Of a stretch of 64,000 nt of DNA, positions 1 through 9,209 are shown in pieces. Source of the stretch: Acetobacter oeni. Its GTDB lineage: Bacteria > Pseudomonadota > Alphaproteobacteria > Acetobacterales > Acetobacteraceae. The translations under genes were made by a program, and so were the position numbers. The stretch covers positions 62,001-126,000 of the forward strand of contig NZ_WOTA01000010.1 of the NCBI RefSeq assembly GCF_011516825.1, in the 5' to 3' direction. The notes beneath the pieces were generated by a model. That model was given only the letters and a program-made list of their open reading frames with translations. It had not been told where the DNA came from and made no database searches. The stretch's first letter is position 1, and the number at the start of each line of letters is the position of its first letter.

Positions 1-114
1 GACGCCCTGCATCTCTCCGTCCTGATCGATCAGGCGGATCTGGGGTATACGGATCTCCTCGTTGACGCGGGGTCCCTCCCGGCTTGGGGGAGCGGGAATG
101 GGTGGTCTGGCTAT
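1..114 (-). CDS. infC: Translation initiation factor IF-3, N-terminal 38 codons (partial)
   Basis: The minus strand encodes the start of IF-3, which binds the 30S subunit and proofreads initiator tRNA and start codons. The stretch [19 protein letters not shown] is the typical IF-3 N-terminus, and the gene runs off the left edge of the window. There is no in-frame ATG, GTG or TTG at the expected place. The best start is ATA at 112-114, preceded by AGGAG with about 6 bases of spacing; an in-frame CTG lies two codons upstream but abuts the AGGAG. Rare start codons (AUU, AUC, AUA) are a known feature of infC genes and allow IF-3 to repress its own translation. The identity is firm; the exact start is inferred. 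Confidence 0.85.
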   Translation of the reverse strand, partial: MARPPIPAPPSREGPRVNEEIRIPQIRLIDQDGEMQGV

Positions 115-133
115 GGTCAGCTCCTGTCGACGT

Positions 134-171
134 GAAAAAAAAAGGCGCGCGGGCCGGAAGGCCCGGCGCTC
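134..171 (-). terminator. Rho-independent terminator downstream of the DegP-like protease gene
   Basis: Read on the minus strand, a GC-rich hairpin (GCCGGGCC, short loop, GGCCCGCGC) is followed directly by a run of about nine T (the A-run at 135-143 on the plus strand). It lies between the protease gene and infC, so it should end the protease transcript and separate it from infC. Confidence 0.8.
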
Positions 172-310
172 ATAAGGTTCCGGATACAGTATGTGCGTAA
201 ATGGACACGCAAGATCAAGCGTTCCCGTCATGCTTCACACGCGATCAGCTATGCGAAAATCGCCCGGCAGCCCGGATATGGTAACAAGGTCGTGTTAATG
301 AGTCACTTTT

Positions 311-1492
311 TTACTGGTCATCGCCATCATTATCCCGTCCGTCATCCGCCGGGCGGGCACCGATAGGCACCTGAAGCACGACGGTCGCGGCTTTGCGCCG
401 GACGGTCAGCGGCAGGACGGTTCCCGGCTTTGCCGCCGCGACGACGCGGATCAGGGTACGGGCGTTTTCGACCCGGTCGGCACCGACCGTGGTGATGAAG
501 TCCCCTTTACGGACGCCGCCTTTCTGAGCCGGGCCGCCCTTGTCGAGATCCACGACGCGCGAGCCGTCCTGCCCGTCCACGTCTTCCAGCGTGACGCCGA
601 GCCATCCGCGATCAATACGTCCCTGGGTGCGGAGCGCCTCGACGACCGGGATCACGATTTCGGACGGGATGGAGAATCCGATTCCGACCGAGCCGCCGGT
701 GGGCGAGACGATGGCGGTGTTGATGGCGATGACCTCGCCGTTCATGTTGAAGGTCGGGCCGCCGGAATTTCCGGGATTGATGGGGGCGTCGAGTTGCAGG
801 AAGTCATCGAACGGGCTGGCGCCGATGTCGCGGCCGCGTGCGGAGACGATGCCGGCCGAGACCGATGAGCCGAGGCCGAACGGATTGCCGGCGGCCATGA
901 TCCAGTCGCCGACCTGGACGTGTCGGCTGTCGCCCCAGCGGACGAAAGGCAGCGGCGTCAGGCTTTCGACCTTGATGACGGCGATATCGGTCAGGTCATC
1001 GCTGCCGAGCACCCGGGCGGGGAGTTCGTGCCCGTTGGCGAGGGAGACGGTGATGTTGTTGGCGTCTCCGACCACATGGTTGTTGGTCACGATGACGCCG
1101 GACGGATCGACGATGAAGCCGGAGCCGGCGCCGAGCATTTCCTCGCCATGACGGCGGAGGCGCTCGCGGAATTTACGTTCGAGCGGGGTGCCTCTGACAT
1201 CCGGCAGGACGTGCAGATGGCGGTCCGAGGCCGGGTCCATATCGCGGGTGACGGCGATATTCACCACGGCGGGGACGACTTTACGCACCAGCGGCGCGAA
1301 TGTGACGGGCAGACCCGAAACCAGGGGCAGGCCTGTCGGGGGAGCGTCGGGCGCGGCTGTGGGAGGCGGGGCGGTCTCGGCCCGGGCTGACCGGATGAGC
1401 AGACCCGGCCCCGGTTCGCCGCCGGAGGCAAGGAGCGTCAGGGTGGCGCAGGCCAGCGTGAGTCCCCGGCCGGGACGACGGCAATGCGCCAT
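311..1492 (-). CDS. DegP/DegQ-family periplasmic serine protease with one PDZ domain
   Basis: This is a trypsin-like HtrA protease of the cell envelope, which degrades or refolds damaged periplasmic proteins. The 393-residue product starts with a signal-peptide-like segment (residues about 10-38, ending SARA). The catalytic triad is visible: His139 in TNNHVV, Asp169 in LTDIAV and Ser243 in GNSGGP. A single PDZ domain follows (about 295-380, beginning RGWLGVTLEDV), and the tail is acidic. One PDZ rather than two makes it closer to DegS-like or short HtrA proteins than to classical DegP. It stands alone, with a terminator downstream. The precise physiological substrate cannot be read from the sequence. 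Confidence 0.9.
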   Translation of the reverse strand: MAHCRRPGRGLTLACATLTLLASGGEPGPGLLIRSARAETAPPPTAAPDAPPTGLPLVSGLPVTFAPLVRKVVPAVVNIAVTRDMDPASDRHLHVLPDVRGTPLERKFRERLRRHGEEMLGAGSGFIVDPSGVIVTNNHVVGDANNITVSLANGHELPARVLGSDDLTDIAVIKVESLTPLPFVRWGDSRHVQVGDWIMAAGNPFGLGSSVSAGIVSARGRDIGASPFDDFLQLDAPINPGNSGGPTFNMNGEVIAINTAIVSPTGGSVGIGFSIPSEIVIPVVEALRTQGRIDRGWLGVTLEDVDGQDGSRVVDLDKGGPAQKGGVRKGDFITTVGADRVENARTLIRVVAAAKPGTVLPLTVRRKAATVVLQVPIGARPADDGRDNDGDDQ

Positions 1493-1644
1493 CAGCGGGC
1501 TTCGGGTCGTCGGAGAGTATTCGGTGGCATCAGCGGGGTGCAGTTCTCATAACGAAAAGATAGTGTCTGATCATAACACGAATGAAGCGCAATGCCCCAC
1601 GGCGGCGCGGAGACTGTTTCCACGGGCGCTGTGTCCCTGACTCC

Positions 1645-4275
1645 TCACCGTTTTGGGGCTTTGCCGGGCTTTCCGCCTGGGGTCCGGGGCGGGCGTGGGG
1701 CGGGCGGTTCGGCGACGGCGGGGTTTTCGGGCCAGTCATGGCGCGGGTAGCGTCCGCGCATGTCGCGTCTCATATCGGGCCAGCCGCCTGTCCAGAAAGC
1801 CGCCAGGTCCGCTGTCAGGGCCTGGGGGCGTCCGGCGGGTGACAGGAGCGCCAGCCGGAGCGGCACCTGACCGCCGGCGAGACGGGGCGTTTCGATCGTT
1901 CCGTAGAAGACCTGTGCTCTGGCGGCGGCGATCGGGACGGGTTCGGTGTAATCTATTTTCACGCGACCGCCTTTCAGCGCCAGTTCGGTCGGGAGATCGC
2001 GATCCAGTGCGACGAGATCGGCGTGGGTCAGGCGGGCGCGCAGGAGGGCGGCGAGGTCCAGTTCCTTCAGCCCGGCGAGTGTGGTGAGCCCGGCCAGCCA
2101 GGGCGGGAGCCAGTCTCCGGCGGTGGCGGCGAGCGCCTCGTCCGACAGGTCGGGGAGGTTTTCGTGTCCGGGGAGGACGCGTTTCAGGGCCACCCGCGCC
2201 TGGAACTGGCGGGCGGTGTCTGTCCAGGTGAAAGCGGTCTGAAGCGACGCGGCGGCCTGGGCCAGGAGCAGGCTTTCCGCGTCCTCGCTTTTCAGTGTTT
2301 CCGTGCGGTCACGCAGCACGAGAGTGCCGATTCTGAGGCGGCGGCGGGCCATGACGGAGCCGGTCACGGTGTCCAGCGCGGTTTCCACCTGTTCCGTGGC
2401 CCGTTTCAGCAGCGCGTCCGGCAGGGCATCGGGGTCGAGCGGGGCGGCGAGGCGAATTTCGGCGCTTTTCCGGAGAAACAGCGAGGCGACGGCGAGGAGG
2501 CGCTGATCGGCGAGACGGTCCGCGCGGCCTGTTCGGGCGCTTCCGCCGCCGGAGAGGCGGAAGCTGCCGGATTCGCCGCGTCCCTGGGCGATGCGGTCCG
2601 GGAAGCCGGCGGCGATGAGGGCGGCGGCGTCTCCGATGGGCGGCAGGTTGGCGGGCAGGCGCAGACGGCGGCGGAACTGTCCGGCGGCCTGTCTGATCCG
2701 GGCCAGCGCACCACGATCGGCGTCCGGGTGGTCGCCACCGGCGATCAGGTCGAGCCGGAGGGCGATGTCGGCGGGCGGGATCGGGGGCGGTCCGCCACGT
2801 GCGCCGCCCGGGCGGGGACGCAGCGGGTCGCGTTCTTCAAGCAGAGCGGCGAGGTTGGCGGCAAGGGCGGCTTCGGGCGGGGTCCGGGCGGCGAGCAGGA
2901 GGGCGGCGAGGCGCGGGTGGGTACCCAGCGCCGCCATGCGTCGTCCGGCTTCCGTTGGTTTGCCCTCCGTATCCAGCGCACCGAGGAGAACGAGCAGGTC
3001 GCGGGCGGCGGCGAGGCCTCCGGCGGGGGGCATGTCGGCGAACCGCAGGGAGGTGGCCTCGCCGCCCATCGCCTCGCGCCAGAGGCTGGTGGCCAGAGCG
3101 AAATCGGAGAGGTCGGCGTCGAGAATTTCCGGGCGGTCGTGCAGCGCCATTCCGCGTCCGGTGGCTTCCGTCCAGAGGCGGATGCCCAGACCGGGGGCCT
3201 CGCGTCCGGCGCGGCCTGACCGCTGTGTGGCGGCGGCGCGGGAAATTCGCATGGTTTCCAGCCGGGCCAGTCCGGCGCCGGGGTCGAAGCGGGGGGCGCG
3301 ACGGAAGCCGCCGTCGATGACGATCCGCACGCCGGGGACGGTGAGGGAGGTTTCGGCGATGGAGGTGGAGAGGATGACCCGTCGGCGGCCGTCCGGTTCG
3401 GGGGCGAGGACGCGGGCCTGCTCACCGGGCGGCAGTTCTCCGTGCAGCGGCAGGACGAGGGCCGGGACGCCGTCCAGGAGTTGCGCGGTGCGGCGGATTT
3501 CGCCGGTGCCGGGGAGGAAGACGAGGAGGTCGCCTTCGGTTCCGGACAGGGTCTCGCGCACGGTTTGTGCCGCTGCCTGTGGGAGGTCGCGGGCGGAGGC
3601 GAGATCGCGTTTCGCGTGGCGCACCGTGACGGGGAACTGGCGACCCTGGCTTTCGAGCACGGGCGCGCGCATGAGGTCGCACAGGGTTTTTGTGTCGGCT
3701 GTGGCGGACATGGCCAGCAGGCGCAGATCCGGGCGGAGGTCCTGCTGGAGGTCGAGCGCGAAGGCGAGGGCGAGATCTGCGTCCAGGGAGCGTTCGTGGA
3801 TTTCGTCGAAGATGACGCAGGCGACATCGTCCAGCATCGGGTCTGACAGGAGGCGGCGCAGGAAGAGGCCTTCCGTCACCACCTCAATCCGGGTTGCCTG
3901 TGAGACGGCGGATTCCAGCCGGGTTCTGAAGCCGACGGTCTGTCCGACCGGCTCGCCCAGCAGGCTGGCCATGCGCTGCGCGGCGGCGCGGGCGGCGAGG
4001 CGCCGGCGTTCCAGCATGATGATCCGGCTGCGTTCCGGGCGCCATCCGGCTCCGAGCAGGACCAGCGGGGCCAAGGTTGTTTTGCCCGCGCCGGGCGGGG
4101 CCACGAGGACGGCGTTTGGCGTCTGCTCCAGTGAGGCGGCGAGGGCGGGCAGGCAGGCCCGCACGGGCAGGTCGTCGTCCGGGGCGGACATGAGGGCCGC
4201 GACCGTGGCGGCGGGGCCGGAGGGGGAACCGGAGGTCATGGGCGGGGTTATGACCCGGTCAGGGCGGGACGACAA
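1645..4275 (-). CDS. hrpB: ATP-dependent helicase HrpB (DEAH/DExH family)
   Basis: The 876-residue protein has the layout of HrpB, a DExH-box superfamily 2 helicase of uncertain physiological role, possibly RNA-related. Walker A is GAGKTT at residues 62-67 and the Walker B box is DEIH at 157-160. Further motifs follow: SATAD (motif III), STSIAETSLTVPGV and QRSGRAGR (motif VI), then the HA2-like and HrpB C-terminal regions. The length fits the family (about 820-880). Two in-frame ATGs lie within the first 30 codons, so the true start could be slightly shorter. The long open frames on the opposite strand are a product of high GC content. Confidence 0.93.
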   Translation of the reverse strand: MSSRPDRVITPPMTSGSPSGPAATVAALMSAPDDDLPVRACLPALAASLEQTPNAVLVAPPGAGKTTLAPLVLLGAGWRPERSRIIMLERRRLAARAAAQRMASLLGEPVGQTVGFRTRLESAVSQATRIEVVTEGLFLRRLLSDPMLDDVACVIFDEIHERSLDADLALAFALDLQQDLRPDLRLLAMSATADTKTLCDLMRAPVLESQGRQFPVTVRHAKRDLASARDLPQAAAQTVRETLSGTEGDLLVFLPGTGEIRRTAQLLDGVPALVLPLHGELPPGEQARVLAPEPDGRRRVILSTSIAETSLTVPGVRIVIDGGFRRAPRFDPGAGLARLETMRISRAAATQRSGRAGREAPGLGIRLWTEATGRGMALHDRPEILDADLSDFALATSLWREAMGGEATSLRFADMPPAGGLAAARDLLVLLGALDTEGKPTEAGRRMAALGTHPRLAALLLAARTPPEAALAANLAALLEERDPLRPRPGGARGGPPPIPPADIALRLDLIAGGDHPDADRGALARIRQAAGQFRRRLRLPANLPPIGDAAALIAAGFPDRIAQGRGESGSFRLSGGGSARTGRADRLADQRLLAVASLFLRKSAEIRLAAPLDPDALPDALLKRATEQVETALDTVTGSVMARRRLRIGTLVLRDRTETLKSEDAESLLLAQAAASLQTAFTWTDTARQFQARVALKRVLPGHENLPDLSDEALAATAGDWLPPWLAGLTTLAGLKELDLAALLRARLTHADLVALDRDLPTELALKGGRVKIDYTEPVPIAAARAQVFYGTIETPRLAGGQVPLRLALLSPAGRPQALTADLAAFWTGGWPDMRRDMRGRYPRHDWPENPAVAEPPAPRPPRTPGGKPGKAPKR

Positions 4276-4333
4276 TCTCGGGGGATGGTTCGGGGGCTTT
4301 CCGGGCGCGTCGGGGCGGGGTGTTTTTCGGGGG

Positions 4334-4475
4334 CTCTGTTCGCGTTAAGTACGACGACTTTATCTCAGGGCGTTGCCCTGAAACCCACCAGAGGCCGGGC
4401 CTTTGGAACCCTGTTTATATCATCAACAAATCGGGGTGCAGGGGCCTGCGGTTCCTGCCGGGTTCGGGCAGAGCC
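4334..4475 (+). repeat. Dispersed hairpin repeat, copy 1
   Basis: This is one of five related intergenic elements of about 140 bp (others near 16755, 24236, 41980 and 51783). The core contains CTCAGGGCgTTGCCCTGAAA, which folds as CAGGGC/GCCCTG, followed by CCACCAgAGGCC and GGCCTTTGG (a second palindrome), and a 3' part ending CGGGCAGAGCC. It fills most of the gap between hrpB and the dsbD-like gene, which are divergent, and may therefore lie in the promoter region of the latter. It carries no open reading frame of its own. Confidence 0.75.
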
Positions 4476-4606
4476 TCTGGCCGGAACTGATCCTGTGGAA
4501 AAATCACGTATCGACAGTTAGGGCGGACAGAGCCTTTCAGGTGCAGGTGCGGGGCACCGCCCGGACCCGGGCAAAGGCACCTTGTTGCCGATCACGGGGG
4601 AACGAT

Positions 4607-6820
4607 ATGCTCTCTGTTCGCTTCGTCCCGCCCCGGTATAGAGTCCCGCCCCTTCCCTGTTTCCTCTCTTTTCGCAGGACATCCGCCTTGCGCCAGACCG
4701 CAGTTTCTTTCCGTCGTCTTTTTTCTCTTTGCAGCGTTCTGCCGGCTGTCATCTGTCTGCTGCTGGCCGTGTCCGGGCCGGTGCGGGGCGCGGAGAGCGA
4801 GGCTGTCACCTCCGAACGCGACACCGTGACGCTTGTCAGTGACAGTGACACGGTTCAGCCGGGGCATTCCATCCGGTTCGGGCTGCTGCTGCATCTCCGG
4901 CCGACATGGCACACGTACTGGCGCAATCCGGGCGATGCCGGGGAGGCGCCGACGCTGGTGGTGACGCTTTCGGCGGCGGCATCCGGGAAGGCCGATGCCA
5001 TTGACTGGCCGACGCCGAGACGGCTGCCGGACGGGCCGCTGATGTCGTATGGCTATACGGGGGATGTGCTGCTTCCGGTCAGTCTCACGCCGGGCGCGGG
5101 TCAGGCGGAGGCCGGCGCTGTTGCGGTGACGGCACATGCGGAGTGGCTGGTCTGCGCGGCGGTCTGCGTGCCGGAGGAGGGGGATTTCCACCTTACTCTG
5201 GGCGTCGGACCTGTGGCGCCGTCCGCGCAGGCGCCGTTATTTGCGCGGGCCGATGCGGCGCGTCCGCTTCCGTCGCCGTTTGCCGCCACGATAGCGCCGG
5301 ACGGGAGGCTCGGGCTGTCCGGTCCGGGGCTTTCGGCGCGGGATGTGAGCGATGCGTGGTTTATTCCGGATACGCCTGGTGTCGTCAGTCAGATCGCGCC
5401 GCAGAAGCTGACCATCGGGGCGGGTCATCTGACGCTGGCTCTTAAGCCGCAGGATGCTTTTCATGCGGGCGCGTCGCTTGGCGGTGTTGTCGTGCTGCGG
5501 GATGCGGCGGGGCAGGAGAGCGCGCTGAACATCCTGGCGCGGCCTGTGCCGGGGGGCGCGGTGGCTTCGGCCCGTCCGGCTGTCGCGCCGGATGCGGGCG
5601 AAGTGCCGGGCGGCTGGTTTCAGCTTGCCGTGCTGGCGTTTCTGGGCGGGGCCATTCTGAATCTGATGCCCTGCGTCTTTCCGGTTCTGGCAATGAAGGC
5701 GCTTGCCGTCGTGCGGATGAGCTCGGAAGAGGCCCGGGTAAAGAGTGCTCTGGCTTATACGGCCGGGGTGCTGGCCACTTTTGCCGTGCTGGGAGGCGCC
5801 ACGCTGATGGTGCGTCATGCGGGACTGTCGGCGGGCTGGGGGTTTCAGTTTCAGTCCGAAGGGTTTGTCGCGGCCATCTGCTGGCTGCTTTTTGCCGTCT
5901 CGCTCGGGATGCTGGGGATTTTCGAGTTGCCGGTGATCGGTGCGGGGCAGTCGCTGATTTCCCGCAGTCACGGGTTGCTGTCGGATTTTCTGACGGGGCT
6001 GCTGGCTGTTCTGGTGGCAACGCCCTGCACGGCGCCGTTTATGGGTGCGGCGATTGCGGGGGCGCTTGCGGCGCCTCCGGTTTTCGCCCTGAGCATTTTT
6101 CTGAGCATGGGGCTCGGGCTGGCCAGTCCTTATCTTTTGCTGGCTGTCATTCCCGGTTTCGGGCGGCTGTTGCCGAAGCCGGGCGCGTGGATGGATCTGT
6201 TCCGGCAGGTTCTGGCGTTTCCAATCCTGGCGACCTGTGTCTGGCTTGCCTGGGTTCTGACGCGGCAGGGCGGTGGGGACGCGACGCTTGTTCTTGGCGC
6301 GGGTCTGCTGGCGCTCGGTTTCAGCGGGTGGCTTGCGGTGACGGCCCGGTCGCGGGCGTCTTACAACGTGACGCGGGGGTTGCGCGTGGCGGCGTTGCTG
6401 GTGGCTCTGGCGCCGGTTGCGCTGCTGCCGCTGCTGCCTTCCGGGGCTTCATCGCCGGCTTCCGCGACGACTGGCGGTGTGGCGGCGGATGCCGGGGCTT
6501 TTTCGGCGGAGCGGCTGGCCGCGCTCCGGGCGGAGGGGCGGCCTGTTTTCATCGACATGACGGCGGCCTGGTGCATCACCTGTCTGGTCAATGAGCGTGT
6601 CACGCTGAACAGCGCGCGGGTGCGGGCTGCTTTTGCTCAGCACGGGGTTGTTTATCTCAAGGGTGACTGGACGAACCGGGACGGTGCGATCACGGCGTTT
6701 CTGCGGGCGCATGGGCGCGACGGAGTACCGCTGTATGTTTATTACGCGCCGCATGGGGAGGGGCATGTGCTTCCGCAGATTCTGACGCCGGAGCTGGTGG
6801 CGGGGGCTGTTGGCGGCTGA
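4607..6820 (+). CDS. DsbD/ScsB-type thiol:disulfide interchange protein
   Basis: The protein carries reducing power from the cytoplasm across the inner membrane to periplasmic thiol proteins. The order of domains is a signal peptide (hydrophobic stretch before GPVRGAES), an N-terminal periplasmic DsbD domain (CAAVCVPEEG motif), a multi-span transmembrane core with the redox pair Cys356 (NLMPCVFP) and Cys474 (ATPCTAPF), and a C-terminal thioredoxin-like domain with WCITC (Cys656/Cys659). The 737-residue length assumes the ATG at 4607 behind GGGGGA. An in-frame TTG at 4688 behind AGGA would place the signal peptide right at the N-terminus and is an equally good start. No cytochrome c maturation genes are adjacent. 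Confidence 0.9.
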   Translation: MLSVRFVPPRYRVPPLPCFLSFRRTSALRQTAVSFRRLFSLCSVLPAVICLLLAVSGPVRGAESEAVTSERDTVTLVSDSDTVQPGHSIRFGLLLHLRPTWHTYWRNPGDAGEAPTLVVTLSAAASGKADAIDWPTPRRLPDGPLMSYGYTGDVLLPVSLTPGAGQAEAGAVAVTAHAEWLVCAAVCVPEEGDFHLTLGVGPVAPSAQAPLFARADAARPLPSPFAATIAPDGRLGLSGPGLSARDVSDAWFIPDTPGVVSQIAPQKLTIGAGHLTLALKPQDAFHAGASLGGVVVLRDAAGQESALNILARPVPGGAVASARPAVAPDAGEVPGGWFQLAVLAFLGGAILNLMPCVFPVLAMKALAVVRMSSEEARVKSALAYTAGVLATFAVLGGATLMVRHAGLSAGWGFQFQSEGFVAAICWLLFAVSLGMLGIFELPVIGAGQSLISRSHGLLSDFLTGLLAVLVATPCTAPFMGAAIAGALAAPPVFALSIFLSMGLGLASPYLLLAVIPGFGRLLPKPGAWMDLFRQVLAFPILATCVWLAWVLTRQGGGDATLVLGAGLLALGFSGWLAVTARSRASYNVTRGLRVAALLVALAPVALLPLLPSGASSPASATTGGVAADAGAFSAERLAALRAEGRPVFIDMTAAWCITCLVNERVTLNSARVRAAFAQHGVVYLKGDWTNRDGAITAFLRAHGRDGVPLYVYYAPHGEGHVLPQILTPELVAGAVGG

Positions 6821-7185
6821 TCGGGGGCTGGCGATCCATTATGTGTCAGTTCCCGTCTGTCGCGCGGTCATACGAATAACGATTACAGCGGGCACTGCCG
6901 TATCATTATCTGATTGTCAGACAGTCTGCCTTGCGAACTCACGACCCCGGGCAGAATGATAGTTCCGCGAAACATAGCGACATCGGAGATCAGTGAAACG
7001 CTCGTGTATTTCTTCGTGAGCGTCTCGAAACTTTGCAATATCTTCGGTCTGAGAATGAAAAATCATCAGCGTCGGTTACTGTGGCCAGAGTTGTTGGAAA
7101 ACTGAAAATTACAGCAGACTGACAAATATGATGGTGAAAGCTGTCGTGTTTCAAATGAGATAATTGCCTTTATTTTCGCCGGAAT
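6821..7185. other. Intergenic region without a recognised feature
   Basis: This gap lies between the convergent dsbD-like and mntR genes and is visibly richer in A and T than the flanking genes. A 63-codon plus-strand open frame exists here but has no convincing ribosome binding site and no recognisable sequence. I see no strong terminator. Confidence 0.5.
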
Positions 7186-7707
7186 TTACGAACGGTGTGT
7201 TTTCCGGTCCTGCCGGACACTGGTCATGAACTGGTGCAGTCCACTGTCGATGGCTGTCTGGAACAGGGTCAGCGTTTCCTCGCCGACATAGTGTTCCACG
7301 CCTTCGGCGTCGATGAGGGCATTTTCCCGGCTTACGCCGAGTGCCAGCAGGAAGGCTTCGACGACGCGGTGGCGTCTGCGGGCTTCGTCGGCGACGCGCT
7401 GGCCGGCGCTGGTCAGGAAGACGCCGCGATAGGGTTTTTGCGTCACCAGGCCGTCTGCCGCCAGGCGTGCGAACATTTTCGCGACGGTGGGCTGGGACAC
7501 GCCCAGTCTGCCGGCGATATCGACCTGTCTGGCCTCGCTGCCTTCGGTGAGAAGGTCGGAGATCAGTTCGAGGTAATCTTCGACCAGCACGTTCTGCCGG
7601 GCGACACGGGTGGCGCGGAAACCTTCTGACTGGGTCTGTGCGTCTGGCATCACGCATGGGGGCTGAAGTGTTTTTTTTCCTGACATGGTGCGATCCCGCG
7701 CGGACAA
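7186..7707 (-). CDS. mntR: MntR-like manganese-responsive transcriptional regulator (DtxR/MntR family)
   Basis: This is a metal-sensing repressor expected to control manganese uptake. The 173-residue product has an N-terminal winged helix (residues about 38-95: EDYLELISDLL, RQVDIAGRLGVSQPTVAKMFARL, GLVTQKPYRGVFLT) followed by the metal-binding/dimerisation helices (RRHRVVEAFLLALGV, AEGVEHYVGEE), typical of MntR and without the SH3-like domain of DtxR. The annotated start is TTG behind GGAGAA; an ATG seven codons downstream is an alternative. No manganese transporter gene is adjacent, so its targets are elsewhere. Confidence 0.85.
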   Translation of the reverse strand: MSARDRTMSGKKTLQPPCVMPDAQTQSEGFRATRVARQNVLVEDYLELISDLLTEGSEARQVDIAGRLGVSQPTVAKMFARLAADGLVTQKPYRGVFLTSAGQRVADEARRRHRVVEAFLLALGVSRENALIDAEGVEHYVGEETLTLFQTAIDSGLHQFMTSVRQDRKTHRS

Positions 7708-7907
7708 TATTCTTCTCCGAATAAAACATGCCGGGCCATTAATCCAGCGCCGGGCCGGAGCGGGGAAAGACGGGCGGATGCATATTCCTGTTCTTCATGC
7801 GTGGTTTGGAGGCGGAGAAGGCGCTAAAGGGAGTCACCGGCACCGGCCGGGCGGTGTGCGCTGTCCGGTGCATTCCCGGAACAAGATCAGGTGACCCGGA
7901 GTTTTTT

Positions 7908-8852
7908 ATGGCCAGAACCTGCATTTGCTACACAACTGACCAGGGTTATCTGTTTCCGAGTTTCGTGAGCGCCGTTCAGGCGAGACGCAACAGCAGTCCG
8001 GAGCTTGCCGATGTGTGCCTTGTCGGTTTCGATACCGATCCGGCGACGCAGCGGCTTTTCGGTGATGCCTGCGAGCGCGCGGGGGTGCTGTTTTCGGCCT
8101 GTCGGCGGGCGGATATCGAGGATGCGCCCGCCATGCTGGGGCGTCTGTTTCTTTCCTCGCTTCTCCCGGCGCAATATGATCGCCTGCTTTATATAGACGG
8201 TGACACGCAGATTACCGGCAGTGCCGATCCGCTGCTCAGGGCGCCGGTTCCGGACGGGACATTTTACGCGGCCGCCGATCCGATGACCTTTCTCATCGAT
8301 GATGACGATAAACAGGCTGTGGATCTGCGGGCGCATCTTACGGCGATCGGGCTGTCCCCTGCCGATGCCCGGCGTTACTTCAATTCCGGCGTCATCTATG
8401 CGGAGCGGGAAGCCTGGGCGCGCGTCGGGCATGATGCCTGGAAGATGTTTTCCTCGCAGCCCGCGGCGACCCGGTTTCCCGATCAGGATATTCTGAATCT
8501 TGTTGGTCTGCCGCACAGTCTTCCGATGTCGCTGGCGTGGAATTTTCCGATTTTTTTGCGTAACGCCGCCGTGGAGGATGTGATCCGGCCCCGCATCACG
8601 CATTTCATGTCGCGCCCCAAACCGTGGGAGGGCGTGTTCGCGCCGTGGACGGCGGTGGCTTTCACGCCGTATCGCGAAATAGTGGCCCGGTTTCCCGGGC
8701 TTGCGCCTTACTGGCACAGGATGAGCGGGCGTCAGCGGCTGCGTTACGTGGTGCAGCAACGGTACAAACAGGTTCTTGAAACGATCCGCTGGTCGCGCGG
8801 GATGCGTCACGACCGGATTCTGGCTTACGAGAAGTCTGCTGTCCGGTTCTGA
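7908..8852 (+). CDS. Glycosyltransferase family 8 protein
   Basis: The 314-residue enzyme resembles the GT8 family (LPS galactosyltransferase and glycogenin-like), which transfers sugars from nucleotide-sugar donors with retention. Diagnostic features are the DGD metal/nucleotide motif at residues 97-99 (LLYIDGDTQ), the YFNSGVIYAE segment and a late HFMSRPKPW region. The ATG at 7908 has a GGAG six bases upstream and gives the expected N-terminus (CICYTTDQGYLFPS). It is a monocistronic gene with no other polysaccharide genes nearby, so the acceptor is unknown. Confidence 0.85.
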   Translation: MARTCICYTTDQGYLFPSFVSAVQARRNSSPELADVCLVGFDTDPATQRLFGDACERAGVLFSACRRADIEDAPAMLGRLFLSSLLPAQYDRLLYIDGDTQITGSADPLLRAPVPDGTFYAAADPMTFLIDDDDKQAVDLRAHLTAIGLSPADARRYFNSGVIYAEREAWARVGHDAWKMFSSQPAATRFPDQDILNLVGLPHSLPMSLAWNFPIFLRNAAVEDVIRPRITHFMSRPKPWEGVFAPWTAVAFTPYREIVARFPGLAPYWHRMSGRQRLRYVVQQRYKQVLETIRWSRGMRHDRILAYEKSAVRF

Positions 8853-8964
8853 GAGCCGGATATGCGGATCGGCACGCTGACACAATCATCACAATCCGCA
8901 CACGGACAATCCTGACACGTTTCCGCACGTTGAGTCGGAGCACTCAGGTTTTTGAGGTGATGTG

Positions 8965-9171
8965 ATGGCTGAAGATCCGGAGATCATGCGTGAGGTTGAG
9001 ACGGTCATTATCGGGAGCGCTCTTTGCAGTCCGGATGACTCGCCTGAAACAACGGCTGCCATGATGGTGCTGGCTGTCTGCCGGCATCTGGGGATTGACG
9101 GTGCGGATGCGCCGCAAGTCCTGCTGGCTGCGGTGAAGGGCGTGGGGCCGGGGGACGGGGAGTCCGGCTAG
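8965..9171 (+). CDS. Small conserved-looking hypothetical protein
   Basis: A 68-residue, mildly acidic protein that starts at ATG 8965 behind GAGGTGA. It has no signal peptide, membrane segment or recognised motif, and is probably helical (MREVETVIIGSAL, AMMVLAVCRHLGI). Codon use and third-position GC match neighbouring genes, which supports coding. I do not recognise a family. Confidence 0.6.
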   Translation: MAEDPEIMREVETVIIGSALCSPDDSPETTAAMMVLAVCRHLGIDGADAPQVLLAAVKGVGPGDGESG

Positions 9172-9209
9172 GGGGCAAAGCCGGGCTTTGCTGAGCGTTT
9201 GCGCTCAGT
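9172..9209 (-). terminator. Tandem hairpins at the 3' end of a small lipoprotein gene
   Basis: On the minus strand CTGAGCG-CAAA-CGCTCAG forms a 7-bp stem that begins at the lipoprotein stop codon, and it is followed at once by GCAAAGCC/GGCTTTGC. There is no clear T-run, so termination is likely but not certain. Confidence 0.5.

Noticed and set aside
2591-4348. Plus-strand open frame of 585 codons
   Set aside because: Antisense to hrpB; the translation is Arg/Ser/Ala-rich without any domain.
7151-7729. Minus-strand open frame of 192 codons overlapping mntR
   Set aside because: It is the neighbouring frame of mntR; its translation is Arg/Pro-rich, while the mntR frame shows the helix-turn-helix and metal-binding regions.
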